From positions 4,590,001 through 4,654,000 of the forward strand of contig NZ_WIXO01000001.1 of the NCBI RefSeq assembly GCF_009709575.1: 64,000 bases of DNA. Direction: 5' to 3'. This document shows, piece after piece, positions 16,957 through 25,105 of this stretch; positions within the stretch are counted from its first letter, which is position 1, and each line of letters opens with the position of its first letter. The notes under the pieces are model-generated. The model made no database searches. It had not been told where the DNA came from and saw only the letters and a program-made list of their open reading frames with translations. This stretch comes from Streptomyces taklimakanensis (GTDB lineage: Bacteria; Actinomycetota; Actinomycetes; Streptomycetales; Streptomycetaceae). The position numbers were made by a program, and so were the translations under genes.

Positions 16957-17229
16957 GTGACAGCACTCGATCACGACGCCATCTACGGCAAGCTCAGCGG
17001 CTACATCCGGGAGCAGTTCCTGGGGGACAGCGGGGTGACCGACCTGGAACCGGACACACCCCTGCTGGAATGGGGGGTGCTCACCTCGATGAACACCTCC
17101 CTGCTGCTCAACTACATCAGGACCGAACTGAAGGTGACCGTCCCCCCGGCCTACATCACGGGCAAGCACTTCCGGGACCTCAGGGCCATCACCGACATGG
17201 TGCGCGAACTGTCCCCGCAACCCGCCTGA
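16957..17229 (+). CDS. Free-standing acyl carrier protein
   Basis: A 90-residue discrete carrier protein that would hold an acyl or aminoacyl group on a phosphopantetheine arm. The attachment site reads GVLTSMN (Ser near residue 44): Thr replaces the usual Asp before the Ser, but the Ser is kept. The four-helix pattern (IYGKLSGYIREQFL near the start and FRDLRAITDMV near the end) fits the family. The GTG start has GGGAG about seven bases upstream. It is followed 71 bp later by a halogenase in the same direction. This suggests that the halogenase works on a group carried by this ACP, as in systems where halogenases act on carrier-bound substrates. No adenylation enzyme is visible nearby to load it. 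Confidence 0.85.
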   Translation: MTALDHDAIYGKLSGYIREQFLGDSGVTDLEPDTPLLEWGVLTSMNTSLLLNYIRTELKVTVPPAYITGKHFRDLRAITDMVRELSPQPA

Positions 17230-17300
17230 CCGCGACCACAGCCCGCGGCCGGACACGCGCCGGCCACAGCGGCAACCACCAACCAGAAACGGAGTGCGTC

Positions 17301-18644
17301 GTGGACGCAGAGTTCGACATCGGCATCATCGGCGGAGGCCCTGCGGGATCGACGGCCGCCTCCTACCTCGCCAAGGCGGGGCTGTCGGTCGCCGTCTTCG
17401 AGGCTGCCAACTTCCCGCGCGACCACGTGGGCGAGTCCCTGGTGCCGGCCACCACCCCGGTCCTGCTGGAGATCGGCGCCATGGAGAAGGTCGAGCAGGC
17501 GGGCTTCCCCAAGAAGTACGGGGCCGCGTGGACCTCCGCCGAGGAGCGGGACATCGACCACAACGGGTTCCGCGGTCTGGAACACGACTTCCGGGCGGCG
17601 GAGGTCCTGTTCAACGAGCGCGGCCAGGGCGGCGTGGACCGCGACTACACCTTCCACGTGGATCGGTCCCGCTTCGACCAGATCCTGCTCAAGCACGCGG
17701 AGAGCCTGGGGGCCAAGGTCTTCCAGGGGGTCCGGGTCGGCACCGTGGACTTCGACGGCGAGCACCCGGTCATCGAGGCCCGGATCGGCGGTCGCTCGGT
17801 GGACGTGCCGGTCCGGATGGTGGTGGACGCCAGCGGCCGGCAGACCCACCTGGGCAGCCAGATGAAGATCAAGGTCCCGGACCCGGTGTTCAACCAGTAC
17901 GCCGTGCACACCTGGTTCGACGGCTTCGACCGCAAGGCCCTGGCCGTCGACAAGGCCCAGGCCGACTACATCTTCATCCACTTCCTGCCGGTGGCCGACA
18001 CCTGGGTGTGGCAGATCCCGATCACCGACACCATCACCTCGGTCGGCGTGGTCAGCCAGAAGAGCCGGTTCAAGTCGTTCGGGGGCGACCGGGAGAAGTT
18101 CTTCTGGGAGACCGTCGCCAGCCGCCCCGAACTCCTCGACGCCCTGAAGAACTCCGAACAGGTCAAACCACTCAAGACCGAGGGCGACTACAGCTACGGC
18201 ATGCGCCGGGTGACCGGCGACGGGTTCGTCCTCATCGGCGACGCCGCACGCTTCGTCGACCCGATCTTCTCCAGTGGTGTCAGCGTGGCGCTCAACAGCG
18301 CCCGGATCGCCTGCCAGGACATCGTCGACGCGGCGCGGGCCGGCGACTTCGGCAAGGCGCGCTTCGCCCGCTACGAGGAGAAACTGCGTCGCGGCGTGGG
18401 CAACTGGTACGAGTTCATCTCCATCTACTACCGGCTGAACATCCTGTTCACCGCGTTCGTCCAGGACGACCGGTACCGCCTGGACGTGCTCAAGCTCCTG
18501 CAGGGCGACGTCTACGACGACGAGGAGCCCAAGGCCCTGGCCGCCATGCGGGAGATCGTCAAGGCGGTGGAGGAGGACCCCCAGCACCTGTGGCACCCGT
18601 TCCTGGGCGACCTCAAGGCACCCTCCGCGGCGCCCGGCTTCTGA
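17301..18644 (+). CDS. FAD-dependent halogenase downstream of the discrete ACP
   Basis: A 447-residue flavin-dependent halogenase, shorter than the 585-residue enzyme of the PKS operon and of a different subgroup. It has the FAD loop IIGGGPAGS near residue 10, VGESLVP near 40, the diagnostic WVWQIP (WxWxIP) near 235, and GDAARFVDPIFSSGV in the second FAD-binding region. GTG is the start, with GGAG about seven bases upstream. The gene pairs with the upstream ACP and converges on the phosphopantetheinyl transferase across a strong hairpin. The pairing suggests halogenation of a carrier-bound intermediate or starter. The substrate cannot be told from the sequence. Confidence 0.9.
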   Translation: MDAEFDIGIIGGGPAGSTAASYLAKAGLSVAVFEAANFPRDHVGESLVPATTPVLLEIGAMEKVEQAGFPKKYGAAWTSAEERDIDHNGFRGLEHDFRAAEVLFNERGQGGVDRDYTFHVDRSRFDQILLKHAESLGAKVFQGVRVGTVDFDGEHPVIEARIGGRSVDVPVRMVVDASGRQTHLGSQMKIKVPDPVFNQYAVHTWFDGFDRKALAVDKAQADYIFIHFLPVADTWVWQIPITDTITSVGVVSQKSRFKSFGGDREKFFWETVASRPELLDALKNSEQVKPLKTEGDYSYGMRRVTGDGFVLIGDAARFVDPIFSSGVSVALNSARIACQDIVDAARAGDFGKARFARYEEKLRRGVGNWYEFISIYYRLNILFTAFVQDDRYRLDVLKLLQGDVYDDEEPKALAAMREIVKAVEEDPQHLWHPFLGDLKAPSAAPGF

Positions 18645-18661
18645 CCCCGCACCAGGGGACC

Positions 18662-18712
18662 GGAACGGCGGTGGCCGAAGGCGCGACCCGCGCCTTCGGC
18701 CACCGCCGTTCC
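18662..18712. terminator. Perfect 24-bp hairpin between halogenase and PPTase
   Basis: Two perfectly complementary 24-base arms (starting GGAACGGCGGTGGCC) enclose a 3-base loop between convergent genes, so this is very likely a bidirectional terminator. Confidence 0.8.
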
Positions 18713-18742
18713 CGAGGCCGGGCGGCTCCCGCCGCCCGGCGA

Positions 18743-19504
18743 TCAATCACCGCCGCGCCCCGGGACGGAGCGGCACAGCGCCACTCCCGCCACGTGGGTC
18801 CCCCCGACCGGATGCACCCCGAACTCCCACCCCGGCGAGGCCGCCGGACTCCCGTCGGGCCGCAGGAGCCGGGGCGGTGAGTCCGTGCCGAAGCCGCACC
18901 GGTCGAAGGGGAAGGCCAACCCCAACCCGATGGCCTTGGTGTAGGCCTCCTTCAGCACCCACCACCGGACCAGGGCGGCGTCGCGCCGGTCGACCGGCAT
19001 CGCCGCCAGCCGGTCCAACTCGTACGGCGTGCACACCTCCCGGGCCAGGCCGGTGCCGGCGACCGGACGGTCGGCGCGCTCGACGTCCACGCCGACGCGA
19101 CCGGCCCCGGTGAGTCCCACCACCATCACCCCCGGCGCGGTGTGACTGAGGTTGACGTCGATCCCGCCGCAGCCGCGGACGCGGGGACGGCCGCCGGGCC
19201 GGCGCACGATCTCGACCCGCTCCGGAGCCACCCCCGCCACCCGGCCCACCGCGGTCTTCAGGAAGAGGCGGGAGGCCGCGAAGTCCCGTCGCACCATCGG
19301 AGGGGCCAGGCTTCGGTACCGCTCCCACTCCCCGCCCAGCAGGCGGCGCAGCCCCCGCTGGTCCCGCTCGTCCGGCGCCCAGGCACCGGTGCGGGCGTGG
19401 ACCAGGGCCACCCCCTCACCGGCGAGCCGGGCGAGCACGGCGTCCCAGGAGTCCCGCGGCCCGCCCACCCGAACCGGCGCACCGACACCCGCCCCCACGG
19501 TCAT
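18743..19504 (-). CDS. 4'-phosphopantetheinyl transferase (Sfp type)
   Basis: A 253-residue Sfp-type transferase that moves phosphopantetheine from CoA to the Ser of carrier domains, turning apo-PKS into the holo form. Visible signatures are GRPRV with DVNLSHTAPGVM, the Mg-binding VGVDVERA, and WWVLKEAYTKAIGLGL (the WxxKEA motif). ATG is used because GGAAGGCGGG precedes it. It sits at the edge of the halogenated-polyketide locus, convergent with the halogenase. It probably activates the three PKS-embedded ACPs and the free ACP there, and perhaps also carriers of other pathways. Confidence 0.92.
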   Translation of the reverse strand: MTVGAGVGAPVRVGGPRDSWDAVLARLAGEGVALVHARTGAWAPDERDQRGLRRLLGGEWERYRSLAPPMVRRDFAASRLFLKTAVGRVAGVAPERVEIVRRPGGRPRVRGCGGIDVNLSHTAPGVMVVGLTGAGRVGVDVERADRPVAGTGLAREVCTPYELDRLAAMPVDRRDAALVRWWVLKEAYTKAIGLGLAFPFDRCGFGTDSPPRLLRPDGSPAASPGWEFGVHPVGGTHVAGVALCRSVPGRGGD

Positions 19505-19893
19505 CGACGGCCCGCCTTCCCCACGGCTCTCCGGCCGGACCCTCCGGCGCGGACGCGAGCACGATGGCGGACGGCGGTGGAGGCGGCCTCGAAACCGGCC
19601 GGGGCGCGGGGGTCCGCCCTTCCTCGCCCCGCCGGCCCCGGCCCCCGTCGCGCACGGGCGGAGGACCGTTCGGCGCACCGCCGTCCGGGTGGAACCGCCG
19701 CGCCCCGGCCGCCGTCGCCGGGCCGTGCCGCACGTTCCCCTCCTTCCCGGGTACACGGCCGGTGGGTGCCCCTGCCCCTTCCGGAAGCCGGCACGGGGCC
19801 CGTGGAGCAGTGCCGGTGGCCGGCGCCACCCGGACGGCGGGTCTCCGGCACGAACGACCGTGACCCGCCGGACCGCGAAAGGGTTTGCCGAAC
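19505..19893. other. Divergent intergenic region, no gene recognised
   Basis: About 390 bp separate the PPTase gene from the rightward gene of unknown function. Open frames here have poor actinobacterial codon pattern. It probably carries both promoters, but I see no clear box or dyad. Confidence 0.4.
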
Positions 19894-20631
19894 ATGAAGC
19901 CCGTCAACGACCACCTCGCCGTCAAGGCCCGCCTGACCACCCCCAACAGCAGCGGCTACCTCCTGCTGGCCGCCGAGGTCGGAAACTGGTACGGCCCCTT
20001 CCTCCCGCCCGACCGCACCCGACGGGCCCTGCTCGCCCGGCTCACCACCGCGGCCGGCCGGCTCGCCGCCCGTGACGAGGTCGAGGAGGCGACCGTCTTC
20101 CGCGCCGTCCTGCGCCCCCCGGGCGAAGGACGCAGGCTGCTCCGCCGGCGCGGCGTCCACCCCGCCCGCTACGACGTCGCCCTCCTGATCCGCACCGTCG
20201 ATCCCGAGTCCGCCGACACCCTCCGGAAGGAGGCGGCGTACGAGGAGGTCCTCACCATGCTGGGCGCCGGAGCCCGCCGCGTCCACCACGTCGCCGCCCG
20301 CAACGCCGCCCGCATCGACGACGTCGACCACCGGCCCGACCGGCTGTTCCTGCTCAACTACTTCTACGCCGACGACGAGGATGACCTCATGGCGTCGTGG
20401 GAGTACACCGCCGGCTGGTTCCAGGAGAAGACCGACCTGCCCGACTCCGTCCTCATGCGGCCCCTGGACGGCGAGCCCACCGACTACGGTCTGATCAACC
20501 ACGCGAGCTGGCCGAACTTCCGCTCCTTCCTCCCCGACCTCGCCCTGCGTCCCAGCTTCCGTCGCTTCGTCCTGGCCACCTTCGAGGCCAACGACATCGC
20601 CGCCCAGCCCATCGTCTACCGCCGCGCGTGA
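19894..20631 (+). CDS. Protein of unknown function at the polyketide locus edge
   Basis: A soluble 245-residue protein that I cannot assign. It has no signal peptide and no membrane segment. It is rich in aromatic and acidic residues, with a C-terminal half that reads WEYTAGWFQEKTDLPDSVL, then PLDG and INHASWPNFRSF. That pattern recalls dimeric alpha/beta-barrel proteins of the antibiotic-monooxygenase or EthD type, but this is only a resemblance. ATG is preferred over an upstream TTG, although the ribosome site is weak. It is followed by a strong terminator and stands between the PPTase and unrelated genes, so membership in the halogenated-polyketide cluster is possible but unproven. Confidence 0.7.
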   Translation: MKPVNDHLAVKARLTTPNSSGYLLLAAEVGNWYGPFLPPDRTRRALLARLTTAAGRLAARDEVEEATVFRAVLRPPGEGRRLLRRRGVHPARYDVALLIRTVDPESADTLRKEAAYEEVLTMLGAGARRVHHVAARNAARIDDVDHRPDRLFLLNYFYADDEDDLMASWEYTAGWFQEKTDLPDSVLMRPLDGEPTDYGLINHASWPNFRSFLPDLALRPSFRRFVLATFEANDIAAQPIVYRRA

Positions 20632-20722
20632 CGGCCGCCGCCGGCGAACACGAGTCCCGGCACGCCGTGGTCCCCCACCCCTTCCCACGGACCCGGTCTC
20701 GACGTCCGCGAGCGGCCCGCCC

Positions 20723-20752
20723 AGGCTCCCGCGAACACGCGGGAGCCTTTTC
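20723..20752. terminator. Rho-independent terminator
   Basis: An 11-bp perfect stem (AGGCTCCCGCG and complement) with an AACA loop is followed by TTTTCT. It ends the transcript of the preceding gene of unknown function. Confidence 0.85.
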
Positions 20753-21056
20753 TCCGCGACCTTCGGGTGAACTTTGTCGGTGTTTTCCATCCCCTGTTTC
20801 TCCCCTGGTCACCCGGGTGACACCCAAAGACCCTCTGGGGCCGCCTTTCCGTGGGGAATTTCCTTCCTTTGCGGGCCGGATCCTTCCCTTGCCCTTCCGC
20901 GCCGGTGACACCGAATCCGGCCGAGTTGGACGTGATATCGCCCACCCCGCCCGTACGGGCGCCCGCGGGAAATTCGATCTGGCTGGTAATCGCTTCCCGG
21001 AGGGCAAATGCGTGTGCGACGGTGGAGGCGTCGGTCCCACCCGTGAGAGGAAGAAG
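20753..21056. other. Long upstream region of the secreted crystallin-like gene
   Basis: About 300 bp without a gene. It is less GC-rich than its surroundings and contains the perfect palindrome GTCACCCGGGTGAC at 20808-20821, a possible operator. It presumably holds the promoter of the downstream secreted protein. Confidence 0.4.
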
Positions 21057-21428
21057 ATGAAGCTTTCCGTGCGTCGTTCCCTCGGTGTCGCGGCAGTCGC
21101 CGCAGCCGCACTGGCCGCCACGGCCGTACCCGCCACGGCCGCCACGGCGTCCGCCAACGGGACGCTGATCAACCGTACGGACTGCAACGAGAACGGCTAC
21201 CTCGAAATCCACAACAACAGCGGTCGCGACACGCTCTGCTTCGCCAATGCCGGAACGATGCCCGTCGCCATCTACGGCGTGAACTGGGTCGAGTCCGGAA
21301 ACAATGTCGTGACCCTCCAGTTCCAGCGGAACCTGAGCGACCCGAGGCTCGAGACCATCACCCTTCAGAAGTGGAGCTCGTGGAACCCGGGCCACATCCA
21401 CCAGATCATATCGATCAGGATCCACTGA
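21057..21428 (+). CDS. Small secreted protein, beta/gamma-crystallin or SKLP-like
   Basis: A 123-residue protein with a clear Sec signal peptide: KLSVRRS, a run of Ala/Val, and a likely cut after ATAATA or ASA near residues 29-33. The mature part of about 90 residues contains CFANAGTMPVAIYGVNWV and SGNNVVTLQFQ. That pattern is typical of Streptomyces beta/gamma-crystallin-fold proteins related to the killer-toxin-like SKLP and metalloproteinase-inhibitor group. Two Cys flank the first strand region and could form a disulfide. A good site (GAGAGGAAG) precedes the ATG, and a strong terminator follows. It stands alone as its own transcription unit. Toxin, inhibitor or wall-binding roles are all possible. 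Confidence 0.8.
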   Translation: MKLSVRRSLGVAAVAAAALAATAVPATAATASANGTLINRTDCNENGYLEIHNNSGRDTLCFANAGTMPVAIYGVNWVESGNNVVTLQFQRNLSDPRLETITLQKWSSWNPGHIHQIISIRIH

Positions 21429-21443
21429 GATCGAGGAACGGCC

Positions 21444-21475
21444 GGGGGCGCCTTTCGGGGCGCCCCCCTTTTTTT
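21444..21475 (+). terminator. Rho-independent terminator after crystallin-like gene
   Basis: A perfect 9-bp stem GGGGGCGCC/GGCGCCCCC with a 6-base loop is followed by seven T, an unusually classical terminator for this genome. Confidence 0.92.
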
Positions 21476-22179
21476 CTGATGAATTTCCCACGGCGTGATC
21501 GGTCGTCGAGCGCGCACGGTGAATTCGGTCGAGCGGATCGTGCCGGACGGGCGAGCCCCCTTCGTCCCGGGCCGCGGGGGTGGGACGGACCGGTCGGCGG
21601 GGTGGTGACGGGGAGGGGCCCCTCGCCGTCGGCGCGGTGACTCCGCCCGACGCACCGGCGCACGCGCCGGCACGGGCCCGGATGCCCCGAGCGGGCGCCG
21701 CTCGCCCTGGCCCACCCGCGCGGGAACGGGACGCTCACCCCGCCGCCTCGACCGAACCGTCCAAGCCGTCCAGGCCGTACTCGGCGAGGGCGGGCGGACG
21801 TCTCCGGCGGGGCCGGAGCGCGGTGGCCGTACCCCCGTGCCGGCCACCGCGCCGGCGGTCCGGTCCCGGCCGTGGTACGACACCCCGGAGAGCCCGGTCG
21901 GAACCGTCTGGAGGGATCGTCTCGCCGTTGGCCGGCTCCGAGCCAGTGATCTGAGCCATTTCTGAGGTGCCGCTCCGAAGACGGCCGGGAGTGCGCCGCC
22001 CGGAGCACCGGGCGCGCGCCTGTTGTGCGCCGGTGCTCGGCTCGGGCTGGACTTCCCGCCCCCTCTCCTCCAGGATCGGAATGTCACCGGGCATAACGGG
22101 CATGCCGCGGCGGTGCGGGCCCGACCGGTGGGCACCCCGCCGCGCGGGCGGCGGTTCCACGAAGAGGTGGGGAGCACCG
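21476..22179. other. 700-bp gap, no gene recognised
   Basis: Open frames exist on both strands but their composition is Arg/Pro/Ala-rich and frame-shadow-like, and none has a ribosome site. I see no RNA gene or repeat. The last 150 bp presumably carry the promoter of the phosphatase gene that follows. Confidence 0.4.
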
Positions 22180-24354
22180 ATGAACGGGCAGGTGGAACAG
22201 ACGTCCGTACCGGTCGCCCAGGCCCTCGGAACCGGCGCGCCCGACCCGCGGGACGCGCCGTCGGCCGTCTTCGCGGAGCTGACCGGGCCGCGCCACGCCG
22301 TGGCGACGGCCAACCCCGCCTTCTTCCGGGCCCTGGGCCGGGGCGAGCGGCACGGCGTACCCCTCGCCGCGCTGGCCCCCGAACTCCTCGGACAGGGCAT
22401 CGTGGACCTGCTGGACGAGGTCTACCGCACCGGCCGCCCCCACTCCGCCCGGGACGCCCGGGTGCTCCTGGGCCCGCCCGGCAGGACGATCGAGGCGTAC
22501 TACGACTTCAGCTACGAGCCGCGCCGCGGACCGGGCGGGGACGTCGAGGGCGTCACCGTCCTGGGCGTGGAGACCACCGCCGTCCGGCAGGCCCGGCAAC
22601 TGGCCGCCGAGCAACGCGCCCTGCTGGAGCGGGTCGCCGGGGACGCGCCTCTGGAGGAGGTCCTGCACGGCATGGCCGCCGCGATCGAGGCCCTCGCCCC
22701 CGGGACGCTGGTCTCGGTGCTCCTCGCCGACGACGACGGGACGCACCTGCGCCACGGCGCCGCGCCGAGCCTGCCGGAGTTCTACAACGAGGCCGTCGAC
22801 GGCATCGCCACCGGCGAGGGCGTGGGCTCCTGCGGCACCGCCGCCCACCGTCGCGAGACCTTCGTCGTCGACGACATCGCCACGCATCCCTACTGGGCGG
22901 ACTTCCGGGAGCCGGCGCGGCGGGCCGGCCTGGCGGCCTGTTGGTCCACTCCGATCACGGGGACGGGCGGACGGCTGCTGGGCACCTTCGCCCTGTACCA
23001 CCGGGTTCCGCTGGTGCCGCGCGAGGCCGATCTGGCCCTGGTCACCGCCTTCGCCCGCACCGCCGCCCTGGCCGTCGAGCGCCACCGTGCCAGGCGGGCG
23101 CGCGAGCGGGCCGAGGCCAGGGAACGGGCCGCCCGGCAGGACCTGACCTTCCTGCTCGACGCCGGCACGCGCATCGGCCGCGACCTGGACCTCCACGAGA
23201 GCCTCCACCGACTGGCCGAGCTGAGCGTCCCGGCCCTGGCGCCGGCGAGCGCCGTGGACGTGCTCGTGGGCGGGCGGCTGCGCCGGGTCGCCACGGCCCG
23301 CGACGGTGCCCACCCGCGTCCCCGGGCCGAGGAGGGGTGGGATCCCCCGGAACGGGAGGTCGTCGACCGGGTGATGGCCTCGGGCACCACCGAACTCGCC
23401 CGCCGGGTGCCGGCGGAGACGGCCGGCGGGTGGGGGCGGGGCACCACCGGCTACCTGTGCGTGCCCCTGATCTGGCGCGACAGGGCGTTCGGGACGCTGA
23501 CCCTGCTGTTCACCGAGGAGCGTCCGCTCCGAAGCCGCACCGTCGCCCTGGCCGAGGAACTCGCCCGCCGCGCGGCGGTCATCGCCCACAACGCGCAGCA
23601 GTACACCGAACGGGTCGAGCTGGCCCGGGACCTCCAGGCCGGTCTGCTGCCGCCCGAGGCGCCCGCGATCCCCGGTGCCGAGGTGGCCGCCTTCCACCGC
23701 CCCGCGGGCGAGGGACTGGAGGTCGGCGGCGACTTCTACGACGTCTTCCGGCCGGCCGACGACCGCTGGGCGTTCATGATCGGTGACGTGTGCGGGCGCG
23801 GCGCCCCGGCCGCGACGGTCACCGGCCTGGTCCGCCACACCGCCCGCGCGGTGGCCCGGCTGGTCGACGCGCCCGGCCGGGTCGTCGAGGAGGTCAACAC
23901 CGCCCTGCTGGAGGGAGTGCGGCACGGCAGCGCCTTCGTCACCCTCGTCTACGGGCAGGTCACCCGTGGGCCGGACGGGCCGACCGTCGAGCTGGTTCGG
24001 GCCGGCCACGTCCCGCCCCTGGTGCGGCGGGCCGGCCGGAGGGTCGAGGAGGTCGGCGGCGGGGGGATGCTGCTCGGTGTCGTCCCCGACCCGGCCTGTC
24101 GTCCGGCGCGCTTCACACTGGCTCCCGGGGAGAGCGTGTTCCTGGTCACCGACGGCATCACCGAGGCGCGTTCGGCGGACGGGGACCTCTTCGGCGAGGA
24201 GCGCCTGGCCCGGGCCCTGGCCGGTGCCGGGCGCGAGGACGGCCCGGGGGCACGGGAGTTGCTGGAACAGGTGGTCGCCGCCGTCGACCGGTTCTCGGGC
24301 GGCGGCGTCCCCGCCGAGGACGACCGCGCCGCCCTGGTCCTCACGGCCCGCTGA
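22180..24354 (+). CDS. PAS/GAF-SpoIIE protein serine phosphatase
   Basis: A 724-residue cytosolic signalling phosphatase. A PAS-like segment occupies about residues 20-130, then two GAF-like sensor domains at about 150-300 and 320-480 are joined by a charged helix. A PP2C/SpoIIE catalytic domain follows to the end. Metal-site motifs GGDFYDVF, GDVCGRG and TDGITEARS are intact, so the domain should be active. Such proteins in Streptomyces dephosphorylate anti-sigma-factor antagonists in stress and development switches. ATG has a GTGGGGAG site upstream. No anti-sigma or antagonist partner is adjacent, so its target lies elsewhere. The next gene starts 68 bp later in the same direction. Confidence 0.9.
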   Translation: MNGQVEQTSVPVAQALGTGAPDPRDAPSAVFAELTGPRHAVATANPAFFRALGRGERHGVPLAALAPELLGQGIVDLLDEVYRTGRPHSARDARVLLGPPGRTIEAYYDFSYEPRRGPGGDVEGVTVLGVETTAVRQARQLAAEQRALLERVAGDAPLEEVLHGMAAAIEALAPGTLVSVLLADDDGTHLRHGAAPSLPEFYNEAVDGIATGEGVGSCGTAAHRRETFVVDDIATHPYWADFREPARRAGLAACWSTPITGTGGRLLGTFALYHRVPLVPREADLALVTAFARTAALAVERHRARRARERAEARERAARQDLTFLLDAGTRIGRDLDLHESLHRLAELSVPALAPASAVDVLVGGRLRRVATARDGAHPRPRAEEGWDPPEREVVDRVMASGTTELARRVPAETAGGWGRGTTGYLCVPLIWRDRAFGTLTLLFTEERPLRSRTVALAEELARRAAVIAHNAQQYTERVELARDLQAGLLPPEAPAIPGAEVAAFHRPAGEGLEVGGDFYDVFRPADDRWAFMIGDVCGRGAPAATVTGLVRHTARAVARLVDAPGRVVEEVNTALLEGVRHGSAFVTLVYGQVTRGPDGPTVELVRAGHVPPLVRRAGRRVEEVGGGGMLLGVVPDPACRPARFTLAPGESVFLVTDGITEARSADGDLFGEERLARALAGAGREDGPGARELLEQVVAAVDRFSGGGVPAEDDRAALVLTAR

Positions 24355-24422
24355 TCCCACGGCCACCGCGCGGCGTGAGGGCGCGGGGCGGGCCCCGCCG
24401 GGAGGCCGTAGGATCCGCGGGT

Positions 24423-24968
24423 GTGAGCCCCGCGCCCCGCCCGACCCCCGAGAGCCTGCTGATCACCGGCACCGTGGGCGCCGGCAAGACCACGGTGGCC
24501 CACGTCGTCGGCGACCTGCTCGCCGACGCCGGGACCCCCACCGCGGTCGTGGACCTCGACGCGCTGTGCCGGTCCCGGCCCGCTCCGGAGGGGGACCCCT
24601 TCAACGTCGAACTGCTGCTGCGGAACCTGCGCTGCGTGGCGGGCAACCACATCGCCGCCGGGGCGGTCCGGCTCGTCCTCGCGGGAGTGGCCGAGAGCCG
24701 CGGCGATCGCGAGCGGTACCGCGAGGCCGTCGGCACCGGACTGACGGTGTGCCGGCTGCGGGTCCACCTGCCCACGGTGCGGCGGCGCCTCGTCCGCCGG
24801 CACGAGAACGACCACGCTCCCGACGCGCTGCGGTGGCACCTGGACAGGGCGGGCGAGCTGGACCGGATCCTCGACCGGGCCCACGTCGCGGACCACACCG
24901 TCGACGCCACCGACGGTTCCGCCGCCGACATCGCCACCGCCGTGCTCCGGGCCGTCGGCTGGGGCTGA
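24423..24968 (+). CDS. P-loop nucleoside/adenylyl-kinase-like ATPase
   Basis: A 181-residue single-domain P-loop protein with Walker A GTVGAGKTT near residue 15, followed by VVDLDALC, a Walker-B-like strand. Size and layout match the small kinases (shikimate, adenylylsulfate or gluconate kinase-like) that are often annotated only as AAA-family ATPases in actinobacteria. The substrate pocket is not recognisable. The GTG start is short of a strong site. It lies 68 bp behind the SpoIIE phosphatase and may share its transcript. Confidence 0.75.
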   Translation: MSPAPRPTPESLLITGTVGAGKTTVAHVVGDLLADAGTPTAVVDLDALCRSRPAPEGDPFNVELLLRNLRCVAGNHIAAGAVRLVLAGVAESRGDRERYREAVGTGLTVCRLRVHLPTVRRRLVRRHENDHAPDALRWHLDRAGELDRILDRAHVADHTVDATDGSAADIATAVLRAVGWG

Positions 24969-25105
24969 CGCCCCGTCGGCCCCCGCTCCCCGCAGAAGGA
25001 GCGGAACCGCACGGAACCGGCCGAGCCCGCCGGACGTTTGGTCACCTTTCCGGTCATGGGTGAGGATCGACGGGCGAAGACGGTCCTGTGCGGGGGAGCG
25101 ACACG

